Positions 10,872-20,861 are shown, counted from the first letter of the stretch. The stretch: 64,000 bases of DNA from Petrolisthes cinctipes (GCA_033782935.1 JAWQEG010000717.1:992001-1056000); one strand, 5' to 3'. Numbers and translations: made by a program. The notes: generated from the letters alone by a model not told the origin.

Positions 10872-12072
10872 TTTGATGGATATAGAAGAACCGAGGAAGA
10901 TGTAGATTGTTGTGTAAATGGATAATAATTATAATCCACCGAATTCATTACAATCGGGAAACCCATATTGCAATGAACAGTTACTATCCTGTAAATTTGG
11001 TGGCTGTATAATAACCACCGGTGATTCTTGGTGATTTCGAACCCTAGGCACTCGAGAATTATTGTGTAGTAGTGACCTTAGTTATTTTATTAAATATATA
11101 TTAACCCTTTAAGGGAGAGTGATCGTCTTATTACATAGGTGGAAACATACCAGGATGTCAAGTCGGCATTAGTTTACATATATCAATGGTATATTGATCT
11201 TACTGTCTACTTACGTCGGCAAGTGTTTTCGACATATTATTCAGCATAATTAATAGTGTTATTTTATTAGAATATGGGGTCTGTAACCACGCTGGTATAT
11301 AGTCCCTGGCGAATTCGAACCTGCGACTGTCTACACAGCAGAGAGCTGCATTACTGATTCGACCACCAACGGGACTTGGAGATGTGAAACCCCATATTAG
11401 TAGCTTTTTTCGACAGGCAGGGAGGTATTCGCAGCCCACTGCCCCAGGGAGAAGTGGATGACTATACAGTAGATGATCAGCAATGACTTGCTCTTAGGTT
11501 CGTGTTCTCACAGGAAGAGGCAGATATAAAACAACACGTAACTCTGTAGCAAAACGGAAACCTAAAAATACTGAAGCTGAACATTATTAAGGACCCTGTG
11601 AAGTAGTCAGAAAAATGAAGATAAGTTAGTCCTCCAAACATCGCCAAGCAGCACCATCCACACTGAAGGAGTTTGTTTTGTGGCACAGAAAGCAGAAACC
11701 AATAGTCTCCAATTTTCGAACACAAACACAGGACCCTTAAATGTGTTTAATAATGTTTTAGCGATGTAATATTACTCATACTACCTGTAATATTAATATT
11801 AATTAATTATATTATTGAAGGATAATAGATAATATTTTTTTACAGATTTATTTACATTGTCAATCTACATAAATGTAAAGTTCCCAAGACAGCCATAACG
11901 TTTTTGCAAGAAAGGATACAATATAAATTATTTCACCAAAATATAAATTCATTTCAGACTGGAGTAATTATCAGGCGAAATGAAAGAATTAACAATAATA
12001 TTTTTATATATATACCAGTATATATAATGTAAAATAATAAACAGTCTCATACAAGGTTTTACTATGTAGTCC
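10872..12072. other. Tc1 interior, no gene seen
   Basis: AT-rich non-coding sequence between the left TIR and the transposase stop. It contains a tRNA-like stretch at about 11302-11375 (listed separately). Short frames here show no family resemblance. Confidence 0.5.
11302..11375 (-). repeat. tRNA-like SINE head (tentative)
   Basis: On the minus strand the segment starts GTCCCGTTGGTGG, contains a B-box-like GGTTCGAATTC and ends near CAGGGAC, which can pair with the start over five bases. This suggests a tRNA-derived SINE or degraded tRNA relic. The T stem is poor, so a working tRNA is unlikely. Confidence 0.35.
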
Positions 12073-13134
12073 TTAGTAAGATGACCAGCCACCATTAGCA
12101 TATATAACTTCATTTATGCTTTCAGGCATACACTTCACAAGATTTTGACAAATGTTTGGGCGACGTCGTATTGACTCCCACACATCAAAAGCTTTCGTTT
12201 CAATGGCTTGGCAAGTTCTCTGTTCGCCCACGTCCCAGTCACGAACCATTATTGCCCATAGGTTCTCAATAGGATTAAGATCGCACCCTTTAGGTGGCCA
12301 GTTTATTACCTCTATTTCTGGATGCTGCTCTAACCATTTTTTTACCACATTGCTGGTATGAACTGGGCTGTTATCGTGCACCAGAATGATAGGGTGTGGG
12401 TGGGGAATAGCCATACATCTAACGGTAGGCAGGAGGACATCCTCTAACACTTTCACGTATTCCTTGCCAGTGAATTTACCGGACAAGTTTACCAATTCCC
12501 CTGGACCCTCAGCCCACATCCAACCCCAAAAATTAACACCTACTCTTCCACTTCTAGCTCTCTCTTGAATATTTTCTTCATGATATCGGGTATTCCCTCT
12601 CCTCCAGCTGTGCCGTGCTCGTGCTTCCACCGATGAAAAATATTTTTCATCAGTAAAGATGACATGATTCCAAAAGGAGTGATCAGCTTGCAGATATTGT
12701 AGAGCAAATCCAAGGCGACATTCCCATTGTTGCTGGGTTAATTTTTCTTTAGTGGCCGGGATATAACATTGAATGTTTGCCTCGTGGATCCGTCGTCTGG
12801 TGGTGCAAGGATGACAAGGAAGCTCAAGGTTACGGGTGTGATGAACTGCTGATGTTAAGGGCTGGTCTTCCACAGCGTCGAGAATACGGGCATCATCGTC
12901 AGGTGTAGTTACCCGAGGCCTTCCGCTCCTTGGTTTGATGTGCAGCGATCCCTCCTCTTCGAATCGTTTAATCCACCTTTGAACGCTCCGTTGGGATACG
13001 CCGGTGGTTAGCGCAATCTCTCTCTTAGGCATACCACTTTCCCAGAGTCCAATGATTCGCCCTCGTTCAGAGATGACCTCCACTGAGTTTGCTCTCCCTG
13101 TGGCCATGCCTATGTAAGTAATAACAAAATTCAT
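12073..13134 (-). CDS. Tc1/mariner transposase, DD35E, uninterrupted
   Basis: A 353-residue frame from ATG to stop. Residues about 20-75 form the paired-type helix-turn-helix DNA-binding region (RIIGLWESGMPKREIA, VSQRSVQRWIKRF) with a GRPR hook-like motif. The DDE catalytic domain follows: FTDEKYF with the first Asp, VHDNSPVH with the second, and DLNPIENLW with the Glu. I count 35 residues between the second Asp and the Glu, one more than the usual DD34E of Tc1. The enzyme would bind the TIRs, excise the element and insert it at TA. Length (about 340-360 residues) is normal for the family. No frameshift or stop is visible, so it may be functional. Confidence 0.92.
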   Translation of the reverse strand: MNFVITYIGMATGRANSVEVISERGRIIGLWESGMPKREIALTTGVSQRSVQRWIKRFEEEGSLHIKPRSGRPRVTTPDDDARILDAVEDQPLTSAVHHTRNLELPCHPCTTRRRIHEANIQCYIPATKEKLTQQQWECRLGFALQYLQADHSFWNHVIFTDEKYFSSVEARARHSWRRGNTRYHEENIQERARSGRVGVNFWGWMWAEGPGELVNLSGKFTGKEYVKVLEDVLLPTVRCMAIPHPHPIILVHDNSPVHTSNVVKKWLEQHPEIEVINWPPKGCDLNPIENLWAIMVRDWDVGEQRTCQAIETKAFDVWESIRRRPNICQNLVKCMPESINEVIYANGGWSSY

Positions 13135-13499
13135 AAATAATCGGACGGGTATCTGGCCTTAATCAACCACAAGAAACTAACACTCTATTAAGGGGGACGT
13201 TTGTTGTGGTCGTTTTGGAGTTTACGTTACTCTTTGAACACTACAAAAAAAAAAAAAAAAAAAAAAAACTTGCATACTGAGGTAGTCTGTGTTCCCTGGC
13301 ATAGTTTGGAGGAATTATTTGCTTCAAAGTCACCCAAAATAAATGATCCCCTTAACCTCGTTAATTTGTGCACAGACACACCAAGTAATACATATAAATT
13401 ATTTGTATACATACATTTAATTGAAAAAGAAATTCTTCCACTGCTTAATTAAGGATTTAGGAAATCAAATAGCATTGCTATACTGTAAGAGAGCAGGAC

Positions 13500-13612
13500 C
13501 ACTGTCATACCTTCTAGGTAAAGTGGTATCAGTGTGACTCGAACATCTGATTCCCTGATCACAAGACGAACAAGCAAACCACCAGGTTACGCTCGCCTGC
13601 AACAAGTTAGTT
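13500..13612 (-). repeat. tRNA-like SINE fragment (tentative)
   Basis: On the minus strand, a TAACCTGGTGG A-box-like block and a GTTCGAGTC B-box-like block lie about 40 bases apart, as in tRNA-derived SINEs. No folded tRNA is evident. Confidence 0.3.
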
Positions 13613-13785
13613 GAATAAACATTTATATATTGATGCTATTAATAATTGTATTATTATAAATATATAAATAACATCATAGTGGTAGCGAGTTTCACATATT
13701 TTTTTTCAAAGAATACAATATACATAATATTATCAAGGACACCATTATATATTACCTCTTTCTACACACCACGTTTTACTTTTCT

Positions 13786-13910
13786 CTGTTAGGGTGCTGT
13801 GATAAAACTATAATAAGGCGTGGAAGTACCCCAACACATCTCTTCTGTTAGGGTGCTGTGATAAGACTGTAGTAAGGCGTGGAAGTTCCCCAACACATCT
13901 CTTCTGTCTG
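13786..13910. repeat. Tandem repeat, two units of about 63 bp
   Basis: Two adjacent copies share TCTGTTAGGGTGCTGTGATA, TAAGGCGTGGAAGT and CCCCAACACATCTCTTCTGT, with a few substitutions. Confidence 0.9.
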
Positions 13911-13948
13911 TTCGGTGGCTGCATTCAAAATCTGAGCCCTGTATTCAC

Positions 13949-14124
13949 ACCCAGAAAAGGTCATCTAATTTTGATCGTATACGTAAACCATCGGTATAGC
14001 AGATGTTTCACATATAATTATACGGTGAACATACCTACACATCACTGGTTGACTGACTCACCATCAGATTACACGATAGAGTAAGCCCATTAACTAACTT
14101 TGTCATGAAATCATTACGTAAATA

Positions 14125-14219
<95 letters not shown>

Positions 14220-14617
14220 TTACAAGACTTCCAAATTCACGTTATTTTGGGGATCTATTTAAATATTTTCAATATATGTTTGCATGGGTTGTAATTTAAT
14301 CATATTGTCATCCATATGCTACAAACGTAAAAGATTACCAAGTAAATATGAAAGCGGATCATTATAATATTATAATGGTAAAACTGATGGAAATTTGTGG
14401 AATTCAGCCTCAAACAACTTATCCCCTCCTTTCCCCACCTTCGTTCCCCCAACAGTTCCAACCCCCCTCCTCTCTCCAATGCCCCCCCCCCTTTCACACT
14501 CACAGTGCGCCATCTGTTGGCAAAAATATCCGTTTTCCACCCCTAGCATTCTCGAGTCTATGAATCTCACGGGCCTGGGTGAGGTAGGCGAGGCGACAGG
14601 ACTTTTGCCGCCGACTG
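13949..14617. repeat. Right terminal inverted repeat of Tc1 element
   Basis: Inverted copy of 10218-10871. The (GA)n stretch is at 14129-14217. Confidence 0.9.
14129..14217. repeat. (GA)n microsatellite within right TIR
   Basis: About 89 bp of GA, the mirror of the CT tract at 10616-10692. Confidence 0.95.
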
Positions 14618-14815
14618 TACTTGCAGTTCCAATACTTCCTTTTCATGTTCCCATTTCAATTTTTCTTGCTCTCTCTATTCTCTTTCATTTTCTCTTATGG
14701 CCGCCCTTTCAAGCCTTTCTTCTTCTTGGCGGCCCTTCACGTACACTTGAAGTTCGACCTTATCTTCAATTCCCAATTGTTGAGCCTCTCCCAATAATTC
14801 TTGTACGGTAGACAT
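14618..14815 (-). pseudogene. Gag polyprotein, N-terminal part
   Basis: The frame opens at an ATG (14813-14815) about 110 bp downstream of the primer-binding site and encodes a charged, probably helical segment (STVQELLGEAQQLGIEDKVE, then Arg/Glu-rich). A TAG (14675-14677) interrupts it at codon 47. The frame meets the Tc1 element at a TA. Without the element and one TA it is in frame with the gag remainder at 10217. The order of events is therefore gag intact, then Tc1 insertion; the TAG could be earlier or later. Confidence 0.75.
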
Positions 14816-14923
14816 TTTTAATTTATTTATTATCGTTTCTGTTGCCTTAATTTCTGGACCGTTATGACTATCTACTCGTGAAAGTGTGCGCGTGTGTGAC
14901 TGGAATTAATACAACGAATCAGG
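14816..14923 (-). other. Gag leader
   Basis: Short untranslated stretch between the primer-binding site and the gag ATG. Confidence 0.6.
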
Positions 14924-14941
14924 CCCCATGTTCGGGCGCCA
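14924..14941 (-). promoter_or_regulatory. Primer-binding site, tRNA-Lys type
   Basis: Four bases inside the 5' LTR edge, the minus strand reads TGGCGCCCGAACATGGGG. The first 12 bases match the 3' end of a Lys tRNA as used by many retroelements. This fixes the element's orientation. Confidence 0.85.
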
Positions 14942-14945
14942 AATA

Positions 14946-16093
14946 TGTGACGGTGATGTGAGAATGATAGATAATGTAATTTATAATATGACAATTACAA
15001 CTTACATTGCCCGGTTAATTTATGATCTTCGTTGGTTGGCTGCAGCGAAGAAAGTACTCAGGGTTAACTCCCCGTTTTAGGCCCCATCCACCATGCACAT
15101 AATAATTTTTTTTATGTTAAGGGGGTTCTTCCCGATATATATGTATTTATATAGATAACAAATCTACTGGTGCATTCATTCAACCAATTGCAAATTTCTA
15201 TATTTATTCAACTCCAGTATGCCAACATGAATAAATTAATTTCACACACACACACACGCTCACACTCACGCAACGCTAACTAGCTACTCGCTCTCGCTCA
15301 CGTGACGATAGTCTAGGTTACGTTACACTGTAGTAATTCTATCAATGTTATGCAAGTTGGAATATTTTTCTAATATCTCACACTTTAGATTCTCACAACA
15401 CACTCGTAATTTTCTTCAAAGATCCAGCTCCCCTCACCTTAATTCAGTTACTGAACTAGCGTCAATGCAACTAGTCAGTATACAACTGTAAAGCCTTGTG
15501 AAATCGTGTAATATACAACGAATTCGGCGTCTACGTGATCACTAGGCAAGGGCAGCTGACGATACGAGTGTGTTCCTTCCTTCAAGTGTGTCTTGTCCCA
15601 ACTGACCCCTATTCTTCCTCCTTAACTGGTTCAAAATTTCTCTGACTCCTCCTCCTATCTTTGTTCGTTTTTCCTAACTGGCTACGATTTACATTGTACC
15701 CACTTATACTTTAGTTATACATGCAATTTCAATTTACCTATGGCGTACAAATAATTCTCGATAATCTCCCTCCACTTCACGATCATTTGCAATACCATAA
15801 GTTACCCTGGTAGCATAATTTATCAATACAAGATGTACTTAATGTACGAACACCTATATGACTGAATGTGGCAATTCCGGTTGAAACCCGGCCTTCCTGA
15901 CCCTTTTCTAATTTTGGCTACTAATCCAGTACCTGCGGATTAACCCTGCAGGTTAACTAGCTGCACCTACAACTTAACCCACTCCTGTCTCCTTTGTCTC
16001 ATGAATGGAATATTCCAGAACATTCCCAGTATGGAATTTTCCAACTCTCTGTAATTCAAATTACGTCACGAGTATTATGTCTGACTCGTGACA
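14946..16093 (-). repeat. Long terminal repeat (5' LTR of the minus-strand element)
   Basis: 1148 bp, the same length as 4536-5683. I count about five substitutions between the two, all within about 430 bp of their left ends. The TATA-like block is at about 15143-15154. Confidence 0.95.
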
Positions 16094-16098
16094 ACGTA
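16094..16098. repeat. Target-site duplication, right (ACGTA)
   Basis: Matches 4531-4535, then continues directly into the CR1-like leader. Confidence 0.9.
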
Positions 16099-16518
16099 AG
16101 CTCTCTCACCAAAGAGCAGTCGAGCCTTTAGGCACCTAAGAATGGTCACAGGGAGCTGGTCAGGCTTATTAATCTAAGAGAATACCTACGGGGGTCCTGA
16201 GGCATCTCCATTACTCGTACACCACACGCCTGAGATCCCTTCAATCTCAGCCCTTTCGAAACCTGTGAGCGTTAAAAGGCGTTGTTTTAGGAGTTTCCAA
16301 AGCCTCCCTTCTCACACGGCATAAGGTAGCTGGTGAGGTCCTTAACAATAAAAACTTATATCGAAAGTGATGAAGATTTTTTTTTTTTTTTTTTTTTTTA
16401 AGGACAGTTGAAGAGCAGTTGTGAAAGTTAATATTAACAGAACCGAAAAAGACTAGTAGGGGGATGCTAGGAGATACACCAAGAAGGGAAATGTGAAGAT
16501 TTGACAACTCTTAGTCAG

Positions 16519-17559
16519 AGAGAGAGAGATTTGAGGAGGAAAAAAGGCCGCCCTAGGCCTGGAAGTCCCTGTAGGAGAAGGTGGCAAAGAGGTGGGAAAA
16601 CAAGCAAGAAGGGACTACAAGAAAAGAGTAAAGACAGAGAGATGGATTCATAGCTATATATATGGGCACTTTAAGAACAAAAATTAATAGAAGAGGAAGA
16701 ATAAAGTTCGCGCTAGTCCTGGAAGACTAAATGGAACGAGAAAGAATGTGACGGAGAGGTGGAACAGAAAGCACAAAGGAAATAGAAGGAAAGAAGTGAC
16801 AGTTGAAGACTTGAAAGGGAGTGGCTGGGATTCGAAGGGGCTCCCAATCCCTGAAAGTACTGCCCAAGACCAATAACATTAACAGGTCTTGTCAGCCAGT
16901 GGTACTGCGCAGATGTAGTGACGTCATGGTGTGGTGGACTTCACCCCCCATTTTCTCTCCATTTCCCCCTCACAACCCCCCCAGCCTCTGCCCCCAATCA
17001 CCTCACATGGTGACAGGTATGGGAGTGAGGTCGCCTACAGGCGGGCATACCGTGATCCCGTGACAAAGTTTTTTCTTCTTTCTCTGTTCAATATCCTGTC
17101 GGCTTTTATCGTTTTGTTCTAGTTATCATCAGATGAAATTACCCAGGTTAGGAAGCAATTATGAAAAATGAAAAAGGTGGTGAGAGGAGTAGTGTAAGTG
17201 ATTAAATTATAATGAGAATGATCTAATGGTGATTAGGAGTTAAGTTTAAGATAACTATATGCCCTCACCATCCTTTCATCTCCCTTCCATTCATTGAACA
17301 TTCATGCATACCATGTTTAAACACAATTAGCCTAAGTTGAACATGCAAGTTAAAGGTAAACTATAAAATTTGCAAACAAACTTGATATTTGCCATTTATT
17401 ACATTAGTGTCATGTATTGTCATACATCTCATTTCTTTGACTTAAATACTTTATTTGCTAGCTTTCTTTTGCTGCTACCCATTTCTCTGTTTAATATACG
17501 TATCCTGAAGAATACCCTACATCTAACATAAAACCTAATAATTATGCTATGTCAGCTGA
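16519..17559. other. Spacer with decayed dispersed repeat
   Basis: About 16540-16870 contains two diverged units of a repeat (CCTGGAAG...CTGTAGGA; AAGGAAATAGAAGGAAAG; GGGAGTGGCTGG) also found at 19495-19775 and, inverted, at 23590-23680. I see no gene in the rest. Confidence 0.5.
16540..16875 (+). repeat. Dispersed repeat family X, copies 1-2
   Basis: Shares ordered blocks GGCCGCCCTAG, CCTGGAAG, CCTGTAGGA, CACAAAGGAAATAGAAGGAA and GGGAGTGGCTGG with 19495-19775. Non-coding, family unknown. Confidence 0.6.
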
Positions 17560-17920
17560 TCGACGAGTATGTCTGAGGGATTAGTGGACAGCTGGTTTGA
17601 TTTATTCAACTCGAGATTTGCATTCAGTAATAAATTCACTAGGGATGGCTATGGACTTCATTTGGAGCAACAAAACAAAGTTTTGCATGATATGCTTGAT
17701 ACAGCCATGTCAATGAAAGTTTGTGGAGTGAAACAAAATATGTATTGTGTGTTCCAAATCTTTGCCCAAACTATATGAAATGCTGAAAGAAAAATATGGC
17801 ATTTCATATATACTCACACATAGGCTAAATCAGGATGTTATAGAACACTTGTTTTGCAGTCTAAGACAAATGGGAGGTACTTATGAACATCCATCACCTG
17901 GAGTGGAGGAAACGTGGTCT
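17560..17920 (+). pseudogene. P-element-like transposase, C-terminal fragment
   Basis: Two plus-strand frames joined by a frameshift near 17735-17760 read LVDSWFDLFNSRFAF, GYGLHLEQQNKVL, then LYEMLKEKYGISYILTHRL and NQDVIEHLFCSLRQMGGTY. The asparagine-rich LNQD...E.LF...R..GG signature is characteristic of the C-terminal RNase H-like part of P-element and THAP9-type transposases. About 120 residues are recognisable. The THAP finger and the first catalytic Asp residues are not found upstream, so this is a relic. Similarity fades after HPSP. Confidence 0.75.
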
Positions 17921-18653
17921 CTAGGGAATAGATGGAGGAAATGTGGGGGTAGATGGGGTTAGGTGATTGCCAGAAACTTCCCAAATACTGGACACCAAGT
18001 CTAATTTCATCCCTATTGTATGCAAAACCTGTTACAATTGCACATCAATTCGAACAGTTAAGATGACTGCTAAGCTTTTCATTTTACTTTACCTTGACAA
18101 GACTGCAATATGAAAAAAATAAACGTGGAGAAGTATAAGCATCAGCAACTCACTTGAGTAGTTACCAGTTACTATTTTGTGTTTATTTTGTCTACATGGC
18201 AGTATGTCCGTGTGATTTTTCATTAAAAATTAAGCATTGTACTACACAAGGCCAAGAGATATATATCTTGACCTTGGTACTACACACACACACACAGATA
18301 CAATCACAAAGAGAAAGAGATGGAAAGAGATCAGGATTCTGTATCGGTGGGGAAGACATTAAATTTTATGTTGCAACCCTTTCTTCCTACAGAATCTCAC
18401 CCAAACACTGCACATGCAGTTGTATGGCATTTTCACACTGGGCACTTGGTGGACACTATAGAGAGATGACCTGTCTCACCTTTGACCTACTGTGAACTGA
18501 CTAGAAAATGAGCCTGTTTATCACTGTCTGGCAACTTGTTCTGTGGTGCATCCTCGTCGTGACGACATGCGCGAGCGGGACACATTTTTGCCCTTGTATG
18601 ACAAGACCTGTTAGTCTTATTGGTCTTGGTACTGCCCACATCAACGCAGGCAA

Positions 18654-18657
<4 letters not shown>
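17921..18657. other. No gene seen
   Basis: AT-rich spacer with a short (AC)n near 18284-18296. Confidence 0.5.

Positions 18658-18708
<51 letters not shown>
18658..18708. repeat. (GA)n microsatellite
   Basis: About 51 bp. Confidence 0.95.
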
Positions 18709-18710
<2 letters not shown>

Positions 18711-18828
18711 CCTTACCTTGCGATATCTAGTTGTTGTCTGGGTGTTTACCTGTGTGTGTGTGTGTGTGTATGTGTAGGGTTTTCAGCTGTCATGGAAAGT
18801 ACGGTGCTCCCCTCTCCTTTCCCTGTAG

Positions 18829-18829
<1 letters not shown>

Positions 18830-18896
<67 letters not shown>
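18830..18896. repeat. (CT)n microsatellite
   Basis: About 67 bp. A short (GT)n lies upstream at about 18752-18770. Confidence 0.95.
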
Positions 18897-18899
<3 letters not shown>

Positions 18900-20099
18900 G
18901 AACTTGGTATCTGCAAATTAAGAACCCTGGAATGTACGCCAAACGTGTATCTATGGTCACACTACTTTTTCAGGCCTAAGGAGGTCTTTCATCATCAATC
19001 TAATCTTAACTCACCTCCTCCTGCCATGTCTTTCACTACGGCCTTTATACACCGGTAACCCTCTCTCTTCTACCAATTTTTCCTACCCCGTCTAGTCCCT
19101 CATTTCCATCTTTAACATTTTAATTGCTTGAACCTCGGGACTGTAAGCTGTCAAGAGCCTGTGACACTTATGAGTCCTGAGATTATTTCACTAAAAGTTG
19201 AAAGTGTTGGCTGCTTCACTAGATGACGACCCCTTATTTACTTTATACACGTCCCTATCTGGAGAGAGCAGCTAAACTGTCATTTCTAGCATCTTGGAAT
19301 ACGGTCAGACATCTTCTGTCCTATGAATAAGGAACACCACCGTATGAGGAGTAGCCTTTATTGAAGACATTTCACTAATGCTCCTTTAGGCTAAAGGCAG
19401 TAACGAAACGTTGTCAATTAAGGTTGGTTCCACATATATGGAGTTCTTACATAACCATTATAACCATTATAGATGATTGATTTCAAAATGAAATACGACA
19501 TCCCAAGGCCTGGAAGAACCTGTATGACGAGGGAAATAGAAGGAAAGGAGAGACAGTGGAAAAATTGGAAGGGAGTGGCTGGACCCGAAGGGGCGTCAAA
19601 ACAAATAAAGTGTGGTACTATCTTCATCACCACAGACAACATTAAGAGGATGAAAAAAGACCGCCTTAGGCGAGAAAGACCCTGTAGGACGAAGAAGGTG
19701 ATAAAAAGGAGGGATAGCAAGCACAAAGGAAATAGAAGAAAAGCAGGGACAGCTGAATGATTGGAAGGGAGTGTGGTTGGCTGTAAAGTCGTGTCGTGAA
19801 ATATAAAGTGAAAACATACAACGACGAGCTAAGCGTTTGTTGTTATAGCCTTATAGAAATTCTAAGTATTGCTGGGCTCTCCATTTGATCTAGGAATGTC
19901 CAACTGTTGTCATGACGCCTGTCAAACCTATAGAATGCTTATTGTTGCAGCTATAGTTAGCAATCCATTAGGGTCACGATAACTGGAGATGTGTCATTGA
20001 AAGAGGTCGAGGTGAGGTGAGGATGTCATCCAAAAGTCCACGGTGACAGTTAGCTGTGGGTTGTTAGGTGGGCTGTTTGTTCTCCTCGTCCTCTTCCTC
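18897..20099. other. Spacer with palindromic Penelope-like motif and repeat X copies
   Basis: 19349-19430 contains, first inverted and then direct, a motif like that at 8415-8450 (CGAAACGTTGTCAAT). 19495-19775 holds two more units of dispersed repeat X. No gene is seen. Confidence 0.5.
19495..19775 (+). repeat. Dispersed repeat family X, copies 3-4
   Basis: Two adjacent diverged units, sharing with 16540-16875 the order CCTGGAAGAACCTGTA..., GAAATAGAAGGAAAGG, GGAAGGGAGTGGCTGG. Confidence 0.65.
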
Positions 20100-20109
20100 T
20101 TCTTACCGT

Positions 20110-20861
20110 TTACCATTCCCCTTCATTCTCCAGGTCCATGTTGATGTCGATTGTGGAGGTTGAGCTGGAACTGGTGTCGGTGTCCTGATGCTCCTCCTCA
20201 GTCTCGGGGTCTTGTTGTGAAGGCTCATGTGGTGATGATGGTGGTGGTGGTGCCTTCCCACAATTCTCCTGGTTGAGTGGACGTGAGTTAACCAGCGATG
20301 AGAGTGGGCCGCAGGCGGGGTTGGTGACGCGTCCGCTCTGCTCCTCCCTCGTCGTGCCATCTTGCTGCCTCATTTCTTAGTGGTGGTGGTTGTAGTGGTG
20401 GTGGGTGGTTGTAGATCAGGAGAAATGGCTATTGGTGGTAAGCCATTTCTCCCGAAGATGTCCAGAAGGAGGTCAGAAAGACGACCTAGCCCTTCTGCAG
20501 CTAAGACAACAGCAGTCTTGGTGCAGATGGTGACGATGTCTGCCTGCTGCTGCTGCCGCTGTGGTGGTTGGGCGTCGGCCGTTCTCCTTCTATGGGCACG
20601 GAGTGAGCCTAGGACGTGCCCATCATCAGGCCCGGTTATACGTTAGTAGCCTCCAGGCCCTTCCTCCACAGTGAAGGACACCTCCTCTCCATCCCCCAGT
20701 GATGGTAGTGAGGTGGTGGCAGCAGAGAGAAGGACGAAGTAATCTCGCTTGTTGCAGGTAACAAAACCATAGCCCTTCAAATGGTTGAACCACTTCACCC
20801 TGCCAACAAGACGGTCGGCAGGGGAAGTGGTGGTGTTGTTAGTAGGTGTTGACTGGACCAT
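20110..20861 (-). pseudogene. Cold-shock-domain (Y-box-like) protein pseudogene
   Basis: From an ATG at 20861 the minus strand encodes GRVKWFNHLKGYGFV, with the RNP1-like core KGYGFV, then an RNP2-like DYFVLLSA and LGDGEEVSFTVEEGPGGY. This is the order of a Y-box cold-shock domain, which binds RNA and single-stranded DNA. Here the RNP2 histidine is replaced and the N/D-rich loop shortened. A TAA follows GGY, but the same frame continues as RITGPDDGHVLGS, matching the family's AxVTGP...GS block, so this is a nonsense break. Further on, a frame change leads to an acidic Ser/Pro/Asp-rich tail ending near 20110. The lack of introns suggests a retrocopy, but a diverged real gene is possible. Confidence 0.6.

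Larger units (their letters stand above)
13135..13948. other. Tc1 interior upstream of transposase
   Basis: Non-coding sequence that should contain the transposase promoter and 5' UTR. It holds an A-run at about 13243-13268, one copy of the short CTGGCATAGTTTGGAGGAAT motif (13296-13315), a SINE-like stretch near 13500-13610 and a two-copy 63-bp tandem repeat near 13786-13910. Confidence 0.55.
10218..14617 (-). mobile_element. Tc1/mariner transposon with long terminal inverted repeats (4400 bp)
   Basis: The ends are CAGTCGGCGGCAAAAG and its complement, flanked by TA on both sides. The inverted repeats span about 654 bp (10218-10871) and 669 bp (13949-14617), the length difference lying mostly in an internal (CT/GA)n tract. 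The element encodes a 353-residue transposase without stop codons on the minus strand and sits inside gag of the LTR element. Typical Tc1 elements are 1.3-2.5 kb with much shorter repeats, so this copy is unusually long. Part of the excess may be later insertions such as the SINE-like segments near 11.3 and 13.5 kb. Confidence 0.9.
4536..16093 (-). mobile_element. Ty3/gypsy-type LTR retrotransposon, defective, integrase upstream of RT
   Basis: Two 1148-bp LTRs bound an internal region read on the minus strand: primer site, gag (split), protease, integrase, then the N-terminal start of RT. In ordinary Ty3/gypsy elements integrase follows RT/RNase H. Here the integrase frame ends just as the RT frame begins, an order described for Gmr1-like elements. 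Most of RT and all of RNase H are missing, a Tc1 element sits in gag, and about 1.3 kb of unrelated DNA lies between protease and integrase. The copy cannot be autonomous, but the LTRs differ at only about five positions by eye, so it inserted recently. Confidence 0.85.
3262..16518 (-). mobile_element. CR1-like copy 2, split by an LTR retrotransposon
   Basis: The segments 3262-4535 and 16099-16518 align in order with about 1200-2871 of copy 1. They are separated by the LTR element (4536-16093), whose 5-bp target duplication ACGTA flanks it. Similarity to copy 1 stops abruptly at about 3262, inside the esterase region, so the 3' part of ORF1 and all of ORF2 are absent. The right-hand piece has about 55 extra bases (about 16440-16495) relative to copy 1. 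Confidence 0.8.

Noticed and set aside
4536..16093. Endogenous retrovirus with env
   Set aside because: No envelope-like frame with signal peptide, fusion peptide or membrane anchor lies between pol and the 3' LTR; it is an LTR retrotransposon.
18154..18495. Possible small membrane protein on plus strand
   Set aside because: No homologous motif, poor composition, includes an (AC)n tract; likely chance.
20103..20360. Frame with a poly-His run opposite or beside the Y-box-like tail
   Set aside because: Alternative frame of a GTG-rich repeat. The acidic frame ending at 20110 fits the domain context better.
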